Positions 8,722 through 15,369 of a DNA stretch of 19,140 nt are shown here, one piece after another. The DNA is taken from the NCBI GenBank assembly GCA_964348015.1, contig CAYGBC010000059.1, positions 1 through 19,140 of the forward strand, in the 5' to 3' direction. The position numbers were made by a program, and so were the translations under genes. Source of the DNA: SOIA01 sp964348015. GTDB taxonomy: Bacteria; Acidobacteriota; Aminicenantia; Aminicenantales; Aminicenantaceae. Numbering within the stretch: position 1 is the stretch's first letter; each line of letters begins with the position of its first letter. The notes under the pieces are model-generated. The model had not been told where the DNA came from. It made no database searches and saw nothing but the letters and a program-made list of their open reading frames with translations.

Positions 8722-8760
8722 AATCCCCCTTGTTCCCCTCGGGCAAGGGGGATTTTTTTT
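8722..8760 (+). terminator. strong intrinsic terminator of the YHS gene
   Basis: AATCCCCCTTG (8722-8732) pairs perfectly with CAAGGGGGATT (8744-8754) around an 11-nt loop, and T's run through 8760. This is an 11-bp GC-rich stem followed by a U-tract. The CCCCCTTG/CAAGGGGG core also looks like dispersed repeats seen in some environmental genomes, so the element may be repeat-derived. Confidence 0.85.
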
Positions 8761-8814
8761 ATCCAAAAAAGGATAGGGACACTCTGTCAGTAATTTTACA
8801 TTGCTTTTTTGATT

Positions 8815-8842
8815 GTCATTGCGAGCGCAGTGCGGCAATCTC
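8815..8842 (+). repeat. REP-like repeat, short type, upstream of mnmA
   Basis: Starts GTCATTGCGAGCGCAG and ends GGCAATCTC (28 nt). It belongs to the same family as the copies at 10142-10370 on the other side of mnmA. Such repeats are usually spread through intergenic DNA of a genome. Confidence 0.8.
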
Positions 8843-8850
8843 ATGAGATT
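8837..8850. repeat. 14-bp perfect palindrome at the end of the REP-like copy
   Basis: AATCTCATGAGATT is self-complementary. It is made from the last bases of the repeat plus flanking sequence, and may be the remnant of a second, inverted copy. Confidence 0.45.
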
Positions 8851-8993
8851 AAATTTTGTAATAAAGATCACAGGTGACATTTTTATATTCTCTATTGTTC
8901 ATGAGTGCATTGTCTGAATGCTGAGCTAAAATGACGAAACTCTTTTTTTATGTGTCCTATTTTATTTTATGGTATCTTATAGACTGAAAAACA

Positions 8994-10088
8994 GTGGGAC
9001 AGAAAAGAGTTGTTGTGGCCATGAGCGGGGGAGTGGACTCTTCAGTGGCGGCCGCCCTACTCAAGGAACAGGGCTATGATGTGGTCGGAGTAACGATGAA
9101 CCTCTTTTCCCTACCTGAAGAGTTCTGCAAGTCTGAGAATCTGAAGAGCTGCTGCGGGTGGAAAGCGACCGAAGATGCTCATCGTGTGGCCGTATCTCTC
9201 GGGATCTCCCATTACGTAGTGGATTTCAAGAAATCTTTCGAAAAAAGCGTGATCTCTGATTTCTGTGAACAGTATGCCCAGGGGTACACTCCCAATCCCT
9301 GCATACGCTGCAATCAACATATTAAATTTGACGTCCTCATGAAAAAAATGAAAGCACTCGAGGCGGATTATCTGGCTACCGGCCACCATGCGCGAATTCA
9401 ACATGATGAAAAGGGGAAACTTTATCTTCTAAAAAAAGGAAAAGACAAAGCAAAGGACCAGTCGTACTTTCTTTATCCGATGACTCAAAAGCAGCTCTCA
9501 CAAACTTTGATGCCCGTAGGAGATTTCGCTAAGGCAGATGTGCGCCAAAAGGCTCGAGCGCTAAACCTTCCTGTGGCCCAGAGACCGGAGAGCCAGGAGA
9601 TCTGTTTTGTTCCGGATAACGATTATGCAGGGTTTCTGCAGAAGAGGATTCCCAGGGCTTTCCGTTCCGGCCCCATCGTTGATTCCGAGAACAGGACTTT
9701 GGCACGTCATAAAGGAATTCTCCATTACACGATCGGCCAGAGGAGAGGGATGGGAATTTCTGCACCGCATCCACTGTACGTTCTTTCTATTCAGAGTGAT
9801 GAAAACACGATCATTGTCGGGCCGGAGGAAAAGCTCTATGAGAGGACTCTCCTGGCTTCTCAACTCAATTTGATTTCTCTTGAAAAAATCCCACAACCTC
9901 TGAACGTTAAAGCCAGAATCAGATACAAACATAAAGAAGCTAAAGCCCTGGTTACTCCTCTGGATTCGGATAAAGTGCACGTGGAGTTCGAGAAGCCCCA
10001 GAGGGCTATCACTCCCGGCCAGTCGGTTGTTTTTTACAACGGGGATGTAGTGGTCGGCGGAGGAATCATAGAGAAGGCTGGATTATAA
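8994..10088 (+). CDS. mnmA: tRNA 2-thiouridylase MnmA
   Basis: Adenylates and thiolates U34 of tRNA-Lys, -Glu and -Gln in the cytoplasm. 364 aa, the normal length. The PP-loop SGGVDSS is at 11-17, NPCIRCNQ (102-108) gives Cys103 and Cys106, and ESQEICFVPD (199-208) gives Cys204. Cys103 and Cys204 are the family's catalytic pair; the three together are the ligands of the [4Fe-4S] cluster reported for some MnmA proteins. Also present: ATGHHARI (128-135) and HYTIGQRRGMGI (244-255). Extra Cys45, Cys53 and Cys54 (KSCCGW) occur in part of the family. The start is GTG at 8994: an in-frame TGA at 8985 excludes a longer form, and the next ATG (9021) would cut into the PP-loop strand. No good Shine-Dalgarno is visible, so translation may be weak. 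Confidence 0.96.
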   Translation: MGQKRVVVAMSGGVDSSVAAALLKEQGYDVVGVTMNLFSLPEEFCKSENLKSCCGWKATEDAHRVAVSLGISHYVVDFKKSFEKSVISDFCEQYAQGYTPNPCIRCNQHIKFDVLMKKMKALEADYLATGHHARIQHDEKGKLYLLKKGKDKAKDQSYFLYPMTQKQLSQTLMPVGDFAKADVRQKARALNLPVAQRPESQEICFVPDNDYAGFLQKRIPRAFRSGPIVDSENRTLARHKGILHYTIGQRRGMGISAPHPLYVLSIQSDENTIIVGPEEKLYERTLLASQLNLISLEKIPQPLNVKARIRYKHKEAKALVTPLDSDKVHVEFEKPQRAITPGQSVVFYNGDVVVGGGIIEKAGL

Positions 10089-10141
10089 AATTCTGTTGGA
10101 TTACGTTACCTTTTGACTTTTGTTCCAGGTTGATATAACTC

Positions 10142-10172
10142 GTGGCATAACGAGCGCAGAACGGCAGTCTTG
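10142..10172 (+). repeat. degenerate REP-like copy
   Basis: GTGGCATAACGAGCGCAG followed by AACGGCAGTCTTG keeps the spacing of the short type but with several substitutions, so it looks like an older copy. Confidence 0.5.
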
Positions 10173-10191
10173 AAGGGGATGTATTAAGGGT

Positions 10192-10225
10192 GTCATTGCG
10201 AGCAGCGGAGTGACGCGGCGATCTC
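10192..10225 (+). repeat. REP-like copy, long type (forward)
   Basis: 34 nt, GTCATTGCGAGCAGCGGAGT to GGCGATCTC. It differs from the short type by the middle segment AGCGGAGTGACG. The inverted copy at 10289-10322 matches it with two differences. Confidence 0.85.
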
Positions 10226-10233
10226 ATTCTTGT

Positions 10234-10262
10234 GTCATTGCGAGCGCAGCGTGGCAATCTTG
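10234..10262 (+). repeat. REP-like copy, short type (forward)
   Basis: GTCATTGCGAGCGCAGCG then TGGCAATCTTG, close to the copy at 8815-8842. It faces the inverted copy at 10289 across 26 nt, which includes an A-run and a T-run, so the two can form a hairpin. Confidence 0.85.
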
Positions 10263-10288
10263 TAAAAAAAATGCATTTTTTCTCTTAC

Positions 10289-10322
10289 GAGATTGCCACG
10301 TCACTCCGCTGCTCGCAATGAC
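10289..10322 (-). repeat. REP-like copy, long type (inverted)
   Basis: GAGATTGCCACGTCACTCCG to GCTCGCAATGAC is the reverse complement of the long type at 10192-10225, with two mismatches. Confidence 0.85.
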
Positions 10323-10342
10323 AACTCTGATTCATTCTATAC

Positions 10343-10370
10343 GAGATTGCCATGCTGCGCACGCAATGAC
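10343..10370 (-). repeat. REP-like copy, short type (inverted)
   Basis: GAGATTGCCATGCTGCGC to ACGCAATGAC is the reverse complement of the short type at 10234 with a few differences. Confidence 0.85.
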
Positions 10371-10415
10371 ACATAGATGAAATGCTTCTTTTGTTGTGAA
10401 ACTGGCGACCCGGAT

Positions 10416-12200
10416 TTAAATCTTTTTGGTAGCCTTTCTCAGCCATTCGACTTCTGACTTGTCTAAAAAGGGAGCAAGAGTCTTGTAGACTTTTTTATGA
10501 TAGTCGTTGAGCCAGTCAATTTCCTTCTCGGTCATCAACTCTTTATTCACCAGGCGGAGGTCGATCGGACACAGTGTCAGGTTTTCGAATGTGTAGAATG
10601 CGCCCCCTTCTGTTGATTTTTTCTCGTCCTTGACCACAAGCGCCACATTTTCCACCCGGAGTCCGTACTCGTTCTCTTTGTAAAAGCCGGGTTCGATGGT
10701 GGTGACCATCCCCGGTTCCAGAGCAATCCCGATGCACCGGTAATAGGAGATGGCTTGCGGACCTTCGTGGACGTTGAGAAAAGTTCCGATACCGTGTCCT
10801 GTTCCGTGGCCGTAGTTCAAGCCCTTCTCCCACAGCGGAATCCGGGCGATCGTATCCAGCTGTTTGCCCACGGTGCCCTGAGGGAAAGATGTCGTCAGGA
10901 GGTCGATCACGCCTTTCAGGACTTGTGTGAATCGCTCTTTTTGCTCCTCTGTGGGATTGCCCAGCGCGGTTGTTCGGGTGATATCTGTCGTACCATCCAG
11001 ATACTGTCCCCCCGAGTCGATCAGATAGATCCCTTCCGGCTTCAACGGGATATCGGTCTCTGCGCTAGGCGCGTAATGGACGACTGCTCCGTGAGCGCCA
11101 AAGGAGGAGATTGTCTCGAAGCTCATGCCCTTGAATAAATCGTTCTGGGCCCGGAATTCAGCGGCTTTTTCGGCAGCTGAGACTTCGGTGATGTCGGTGG
11201 TTCCGATGTTCTTTTCGAGCCAGCAGAGGAACTTTACCATGGCTGCTCCATCCCGGATGTGTGCGTTCTTGAATCCAGCGATTTCTGTCTTGTTTTTGAC
11301 AGCTTTAAACATTTTGATCGGGCTCGGCTTGAAAAGCAGGTTTGTGCCGTTATTGAGTATATCCGCGATCCACTGACTCACGCTGTCCTCATCCAGCCAG
11401 ATACGGATTTTCTTTTGAGCCAGTTTTTGAAGTTCCAAGCCGAAGTCTTCATAGCTTCGAATGTCCACGACGTTTCCCAGCGTCTTCTGGACTGTTTCGG
11501 ACAATTTATCCTGGTTCACAAAGAATAACGCTTCCTTCCCGGTGATAAGAGCATAGGATATGATGACCGGATTGTATATCACATCAGAACCTCTGATATT
11601 GAAGAGCCAGGCGATCGAATCCAGCATCGTCACCACAAACGCATCAGCGTCTGCTTCTGCCATTTTTTCACGCAGCCTTTTCAGCTTGCTTGCCGTTGTC
11701 TCCCCGGAATATTTCTCGTCGTGAATTTCGATTATTCCTTTGGGAGCCTCAGGCCTCTCTTCCCAAACAGCATCCACCAGATTTTTTTCTAAGCATTTCA
11801 GCAGGATCCCTTTATCTCCCAGCTTCTCTTTAAGACTTAGGAAATTCTTGCGGGAGATTACCTGAGGATCCAGGCCAACCGATTCTCCTTTGCGGAGCTC
11901 CTGAGTCAGCCAATCGTCGAAATTCGGAACATCGGGCAATCCCGTCTTGAAAAGAGTGAAAACTTTTTCATCAAGCTGCTGCTCCGCTTGGATGTAGTAG
12001 CGCGAGTCTGTCCAGAGAGCCGTCTTCTTGTTTGTGATCACAACATCGCCCGCAGATCCCGTGAATTCGCTTATGAATTTTCTCCGCTGCCAGAATTCGG
12101 GTACGTATTCGCTTTGATGAGGGTCAGAGCTTGGAACGAGATACGCATCAATATTAGAGTCTTTCATCAGTTTTCGTACGGCTTCTATTTTGTTTTTCAT
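10416..12200 (-). CDS. M24 Xaa-Pro aminopeptidase, long three-domain type
   Basis: Metallopeptidase that removes an N-terminal residue preceding proline; cytoplasmic, as no signal peptide is seen. At 594 aa it is the long form like eukaryotic XPNPEP1, not the roughly 440-aa PepP type. Two creatinase-like N-domains (about 3-130 and 160-310) precede the pita-bread catalytic domain (about 315-530) and a C-terminal extension (about 540-594, TLCPIDLRLVNKEL..WLNDYH). Dinuclear metal ligands are D395 (LIDSGG), D406 (GTTDITRT), H469 (GHGTGHGIG), E503 (TIEPGFY) and E517 (RVENVAL), with the same spacing I recall for human XPNPEP1. ATG at 12200 is preceded by GAAAGGAAAA. It is divergent from the DDAH-like gene and probably monocistronic. 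Confidence 0.93.
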   Translation of the reverse strand: MKNKIEAVRKLMKDSNIDAYLVPSSDPHQSEYVPEFWQRRKFISEFTGSAGDVVITNKKTALWTDSRYYIQAEQQLDEKVFTLFKTGLPDVPNFDDWLTQELRKGESVGLDPQVISRKNFLSLKEKLGDKGILLKCLEKNLVDAVWEERPEAPKGIIEIHDEKYSGETTASKLKRLREKMAEADADAFVVTMLDSIAWLFNIRGSDVIYNPVIISYALITGKEALFFVNQDKLSETVQKTLGNVVDIRSYEDFGLELQKLAQKKIRIWLDEDSVSQWIADILNNGTNLLFKPSPIKMFKAVKNKTEIAGFKNAHIRDGAAMVKFLCWLEKNIGTTDITEVSAAEKAAEFRAQNDLFKGMSFETISSFGAHGAVVHYAPSAETDIPLKPEGIYLIDSGGQYLDGTTDITRTTALGNPTEEQKERFTQVLKGVIDLLTTSFPQGTVGKQLDTIARIPLWEKGLNYGHGTGHGIGTFLNVHEGPQAISYYRCIGIALEPGMVTTIEPGFYKENEYGLRVENVALVVKDEKKSTEGGAFYTFENLTLCPIDLRLVNKELMTEKEIDWLNDYHKKVYKTLAPFLDKSEVEWLRKATKKI

Positions 12201-12288
12201 TGTTTTCCTTTCAGTGAATGCTCACGGATTTCTTTGGAGAAGACTGATTATTCGGCTGGAGGGATTCAATAATCGAGCCAGATCTCTC

Positions 12289-12319
12289 GTGCAATAAAAT
12301 TGCACCCTATTCTATAGGG
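12289..12319. promoter_or_regulatory. two back-to-back hairpins between divergent genes
   Basis: GTGCAAT/ATTGCAC (12289-12295 and 12299-12305, loop AAA) abuts CCCTAT/ATAGGG (12305-12310 and 12314-12319, loop TCT). An A-run follows on the + strand, so neither orientation has a terminator U-tract after the stem. They sit about midway in the 214-nt gap between the M24 peptidase start and the DDAH-like start and could be binding sites for a regulator of either gene. Confidence 0.35.
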
Positions 12320-12388
12320 AAGAAAAAAAAGTGTCAAGAAGACTCAGATCCGTGTGGATTTTCCCTACAAAAGAACGGATTTTCAACC

Positions 12389-12394
12389 TATAAT
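12389..12394 (+). promoter_or_regulatory. candidate -10 box of the DDAH-like gene
   Basis: A perfect TATAAT lies 20 nt before the ATG at 12415. No good -35 box is found at the right distance (TACAAA at 12366-12371 is the closest), so it could depend on an activator. With this -10 the leader would be only about 14 nt. Confidence 0.4.
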
Positions 12395-12414
12395 AGGCAT
12401 TCAGGGTCAAGCGC

Positions 12415-13290
12415 ATGAAATTTGGTTCCCAATCCGAGGTCAGCCAGATAAAAAGTCTCCTGCTCAAGCATCCCAAGGATGCATTCCTGGACCAGAAAAA
12501 CATCCAATCCCATTGGAAAGAGTTGAATTATTCCAGACCGCCGAATTTCAGGAAAGCAATCGAAGAATATGATGATTTCGTAAAGATTTTGAGAGAGGCC
12601 GTTCCAGAAATCCATTTTTTGCCCCAGGATGACCGAACAGGACTCGATTCGATCTATGTCCATGACTCAATCCTCATCACGAACAAGGGCGCTGTCCTGT
12701 GCTGCATGGGAAAAGAGAAACGTCAGGGAGAACCTTCTGCGGCGGGAGATTTTTTGGAGAAACTGGGGGTTCCGATATTCGGTACGATCAAAGGTGAGGG
12801 AAAATTGGAGGGCGGCGATTTGGTCTGGATGGATGAGGGTACTGTGGCAGTGGGATTAGGCTACCGGACGAACCCGGAAGGAATCCGCCAGTTAAAAGAG
12901 CTGACGCGAGACGTTGTGGAGGAGTTTGTCGTTGTTCCTCTGCCGCACTGGAAAGGACCTGAAGATGTGATGCATCTGATGTCCCTGATCAGCCCAGTTG
13001 GCCACGATCTGGCAGTCGTGTATCCCAGACTTCTTCCTGTACCTTTCAGGGATTGGCTTCTGAAGCGAGGCATTCGGTTGATTGAAGTGGCGGATTCAGA
13101 GTTCGAGACCATGGCCTGCAATATCCTTACGGTCAAGCCTGGACTGTGCCTGATGTTGGAGGAGAATCCTCAGACAAAGCAGAGGCTTGAAGCCGAAGGC
13201 ATTAAAGTCTTGGAGTACAAAGGGGAAGAAATATCCAGAAAGGGGGACGGGGGACCGACCTGTCTCACCCGTCCACTCCTTCGGGAATAG
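12415..13290 (+). CDS. DDAH / arginine-deiminase superfamily amidinohydrolase
   Basis: Guanidino-modifying enzyme (pentein fold), 291 aa, cytoplasmic. Family members hydrolyse arginine, methylarginines or related guanidines to citrulline or analogues through a covalent Cys intermediate. Visible parts: YVHDSILI (81-88, substrate-binding Asp84), EGGD (132-135), a catalytic His187 in DVMHLMSLISPV, and the nucleophile Cys283 in GGPTCLTRPL near the C-terminus. Layout and length resemble dimethylargininase (about 285 aa) rather than arginine deiminase (about 400 aa). The true substrate cannot be read from sequence. ATG at 12415 has AGGGT 7 nt upstream and a TATAAT at 12389. No arginine-pathway genes adjoin it except carAB 5 kb away. 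Confidence 0.85.
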   Translation: MKFGSQSEVSQIKSLLLKHPKDAFLDQKNIQSHWKELNYSRPPNFRKAIEEYDDFVKILREAVPEIHFLPQDDRTGLDSIYVHDSILITNKGAVLCCMGKEKRQGEPSAAGDFLEKLGVPIFGTIKGEGKLEGGDLVWMDEGTVAVGLGYRTNPEGIRQLKELTRDVVEEFVVVPLPHWKGPEDVMHLMSLISPVGHDLAVVYPRLLPVPFRDWLLKRGIRLIEVADSEFETMACNILTVKPGLCLMLEENPQTKQRLEAEGIKVLEYKGEEISRKGDGGPTCLTRPLLRE

Positions 13291-13358
13291 AACAAGCTCG
13301 GAAGGAGCCCAACCTGTTTTTGCATCTTTTATACCAGCGTTTTCAGTATTATTTATTT

Positions 13359-13375
13359 CCGGATCCTACATCCGG
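13359..13375. other. hairpin between convergent genes
   Basis: CCGGAT (13359-13364) and ATCCGG (13370-13375) pair around CCTAC. There is no T-run after either strand's stem, so it is a poor terminator by sequence but lies where the DDAH-like gene and the thiamine-binding protein gene converge. Confidence 0.3.
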
Positions 13376-13444
13376 CACTCGCCATCGAAATCGAAGATTT
13401 GGCAGAGATGCGGATTTTTGCATAAAAACAGAAAGTAGAGTTGA

Positions 13445-13738
13445 TTATTTTTTGCCTATGGATTTGAGCTTGGAGTCGATGGTGGCCTCTTTATCCAGGC
13501 GGTGGTCGATGTTCAGGTCGATATGAATTCTTCCAGCACCCATTTTCACTACGGCCTCATGGGCTTTTTCAATGACATTAAAGAGGGTGGCCAGGTCCGG
13601 AGCCTCGATCACAGTGGACATTCCGCCCGTTTCATTCTTCAATCCGGAATCCTCGATAATAGTGATGGCTTCCTTGACGTACGGGCTGACGGATGAGCCT
13701 TCACTCGTGGGAAATATGGCAAAGTTGGCTATAATCAT
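13445..13738 (-). CDS. MTH1187-family thiamine-binding protein
   Basis: 97 aa, a small ferredoxin-like-fold protein of the MTH1187/YkoF-type family (older name DUF77), which in studied members binds thiamine or its hydroxymethylpyrimidine part. The recognisable blocks are the N-terminal strand MIIANFAIFPTSEGSSVSPY, the central ETGGMSTVIEAPDLATLFNV and the C-terminal GAGRIHIDLNIDHRLDKE. ATG at 13738 has GGAGAG about 8 nt upstream. The flavoprotein gene on the same strand ends 179 nt before it. No thiamine transport or synthesis genes and no clear TPP riboswitch are seen nearby, so its physiological link to thiamine is inferred from the family only. Confidence 0.85.
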   Translation of the reverse strand: MIIANFAIFPTSEGSSVSPYVKEAITIIEDSGLKNETGGMSTVIEAPDLATLFNVIEKAHEAVVKMGAGRIHIDLNIDHRLDKEATIDSKLKSIGKK

Positions 13739-13917
13739 TGTTTTTCTCTCCGTAAATTTCTGTTGAGAATTCTATCAGTTCTCACTCCTGCCATCAAGTC
13801 AGGCTTTTTTTCCGAGAATAATGAGTTTCTCCTCATACCGGAGTCATTCCTGATGGCGCAAGACTCAAGATCACAAAATTTCAGCTATTGATATTTTTAC
13901 TTTAGAGATAGGGAAGA

Positions 13918-14937
13918 CTAGAGAGCTCTCATCTTTTCTTTTATAGAGTTCAGTTCTTCCTCTGCCTCCTGGATAAGATCGTAAAGGACTTCTTTTAAAG
14001 GTTTGACCTGGTCGACAAGGCCTGCGCTCTGCCCGGCCATAAGGGAACCGAATTCAACGTCTCCTTCTTGAACTGCCCGGCGCAGGGCGCCGACCCAGAA
14101 GTTCTCGACCTGGTACTGAGCATCCGTGTGGGATATTTCTTTATTTTTTCTCTTCTGGATGAGCTCGACCTGCAGGTTGGAGAACTCATCAAAACCTTTG
14201 TTCCTGAGTGCTCGAACAGCAATGACTTTGAGGTCGGAGCCGATCTGAGGCGTGGCCACAGCATCCCTGGCGCGAGCTTTGATGAAGGCCTCTTTGAATT
14301 TGGGATGGGCTTGACACTCTTCTGTCAGTACAAAGAGTGTGCCCAGCTGGACTCCGGCCGCACCCATCAGAAGAAGATGAGCGATGTAAGCTCCGGTAGC
14401 GATTCCTCCGGCGACAAACACAGGAACTTTCTGGACTTTAAAGAGAACCTGCTGAAGCAGGATCCCCAGTGAGACGTGTCCCACATGCCCTCCAGCCTCG
14501 CTTCCCTCCAGGATGAGAGCATCAATCCCCATGTCGATGAGCCGATTCGCCAGGGATTCGGTGGATGCAAAGCTGATGACTTTGGCTCCGCTTTCCTTGG
14601 CCATCCGGATTTCAGGCTGACGCGGGTAACTTCCTGCAAATATGATGAACGGCACATTGTTTTTTACAGCGACTTTCAGATGTTCTTTGTAATGAGGGGC
14701 GACAGTGATCAGATTCACAGCAAAAGGTTTATCCGTGAGCTCCTGAGTCCGCCTGATTTCCTTGTCGAGCTGAACAGGCTCCATGTTCCCCGCGGCCAGA
14801 CAGCCGAACGCTCCCTCATTCGAGATAGATGAGACAAAACGGCTGTCTGAGATCCAGGTCATGGCGCCGGCCATGATCGGGTACAAGACGCCAAGAAATT
14901 TTTTTCCTTTTTGCCAGATTGATTCAAGGCATGACAT
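13918..14937 (-). CDS. FabK / nitronate monooxygenase-like FMN flavoprotein
   Basis: 339-aa TIM-barrel flavoprotein of the 2-nitropropane dioxygenase superfamily, which includes nitronate monooxygenases and the enoyl-ACP reductase FabK. Seen: PIMAGAMTWISDSRFVSSIS (20-39, FMN phosphate side), LEGSEAGGHVGH (143-154, with His151 at the FabK/NMO catalytic position), VAGGIATG (175-182) and GVQLGTLFVLTEEC..HPKFK (195-215). The C-terminal GDVEFGSLMAGQSAGLV (292-308) resembles FabK-type tails. No fatty-acid gene is adjacent, so FabK function cannot be asserted. ATG at 14937 has AAGGAAA about 8 nt upstream. It is divergent from the cytochrome operon across a 432-nt regulatory gap. Confidence 0.85.
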   Translation of the reverse strand: MSCLESIWQKGKKFLGVLYPIMAGAMTWISDSRFVSSISNEGAFGCLAAGNMEPVQLDKEIRRTQELTDKPFAVNLITVAPHYKEHLKVAVKNNVPFIIFAGSYPRQPEIRMAKESGAKVISFASTESLANRLIDMGIDALILEGSEAGGHVGHVSLGILLQQVLFKVQKVPVFVAGGIATGAYIAHLLLMGAAGVQLGTLFVLTEECQAHPKFKEAFIKARARDAVATPQIGSDLKVIAVRALRNKGFDEFSNLQVELIQKRKNKEISHTDAQYQVENFWVGALRRAVQEGDVEFGSLMAGQSAGLVDQVKPLKEVLYDLIQEAEEELNSIKEKMRAL

Positions 14938-15016
14938 TTTTGTTTTTCCTTGATTTAAATTGCAACAATGAGTTCATATTGTTTTTGATTATCTAATTTT
15001 TTACCAGTCTCGCAAC

Positions 15017-15289
15017 TTGTCTTTCATTTTTCGTTTGACTTACTTCTGCCTCATTTAGTAAAATACCGCTTCAATGACTATTAAGTCTATGTATAAAGTA
15101 ATAGATCAGGTTTTTCCAGTCTTTTACACTGTCTTTATTCTCTATTTAAAGACAACAGCGGAAGGTATGAAAGTTTGATTTTTTTAGATAATATGAAGTT
15201 TGTCTTTCAATAGAAAGTCTAACAACACTTAAAAGACATCTTTCAGACTGGTATATTGATTATTGATTTTCTTGACATCTGAAAGACAA
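15017..15289. promoter_or_regulatory. array of TTGTCTTTCA motifs, probable regulator binding sites
   Basis: Exact TTGTCTTTCA occurs at 15017-15026 (+), 15200-15209 (+) and 15280-15289 (-). Near copies are CTGTCTTTA at 15129-15137 (+), TTGTCTTTA at 15147-15155 (-), TGTCTTTTA at 15230-15238 (-) and ACATCTTTCA at 15236-15245 (+). Sites 2 and 3 face each other across 9 nt. The last exact copy lies inside the spacer of the candidate promoter. The regulator is unknown. Confidence 0.6.
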
Positions 15290-15301
15290 TAGAAATAAAT
15301 T
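15272..15301 (+). promoter_or_regulatory. candidate sigma70 promoter of the respiratory operon
   Basis: TTGACA (15272-15277), an 18-bp spacer and TAAATT (15296-15301). The -35 is consensus, the -10 is moderate. A motif copy (15280-15289) sits in the spacer, which fits control by the same factor. A second -35-like TTGACT at 15320 has no well-placed -10. Confidence 0.45.
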
Positions 15302-15369
15302 AAATGCTCATTCTTACACTTGACTTTTATAGGGTTAATACTTGTGTTTAAAATGAGGAAGTCGGAAAA

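Larger units (their letters stand above)
8649..8993. other. intergenic region between the YHS gene and mnmA
   Basis: This 345-nt gap holds an intrinsic terminator (8722-8760), one REP-like repeat (8815-8842) and a 14-bp palindrome (8837-8850). No convincing gene is present: a 65-codon frame on the minus strand runs through the repeat and terminator and has no family features. I could not settle on a promoter for mnmA in the AT-rich end of the gap. Confidence 0.7.
10089..10415. other. intergenic repeat cluster between mnmA and the M24 peptidase
   Basis: This 327-nt gap lies between convergent genes. It contains five REP-like copies (three forward, two inverted) at 10142-10370 and no supported gene. 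A minus-strand frame at its start translates the repeats into the familiar CARND-type peptide and is not a gene. The hairpins the copies can form may stop transcription from both sides. Confidence 0.75.
14938..15369. other. AT-rich regulatory region upstream of the respiratory operon
   Basis: This 432-nt gap separates the divergent flavoprotein gene and the pentahaem cytochrome gene. It contains no supported ORF. It does hold a family of TTGTCTTTCA-like motifs in both orientations (15017-15289), an inverted pair TGTCTTTA/TAAAGACA (15130-15154) and a candidate sigma70 promoter (15272-15301). The density of the motif suggests a regulator array. Confidence 0.75.

Noticed and set aside
8683..8880. 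65-codon minus-strand frame between the YHS gene and mnmA
   Set aside because: It crosses the terminator and the REP-like copy; the peptide RLPHCARND is simply the translated repeat.
10066..10257. 63-codon minus-strand frame downstream of mnmA
   Set aside because: It is composed of repeat-derived peptide (CARND, SAARND) and overlaps the mnmA end.
10192..10370. CRISPR array
   Set aside because: Copies are few, in both orientations, of two lengths, and the gaps are irregular (8, 26 and 20 nt); no cas gene is present.
13739..13917. TPP riboswitch ahead of the thiamine-binding protein gene
   Set aside because: I looked on the minus strand for the conserved CUGAGA and the second-domain core and did not see a convincing pair; only short hairpins such as TGAGAA/TTCTCA are present.
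13918..14937. Firm assignment as enoyl-ACP reductase FabK
   Set aside because: The motifs fit both FabK and nitronate monooxygenases and there is no fatty-acid synthesis gene nearby, so only the superfamily call is kept.
15320..15341. Promoter TTGACT...TAATAC just before the cytochrome gene
   Set aside because: The spacer is only 10 bp, too short for sigma70; the TTGACA/TAAATT pair upstream is better.
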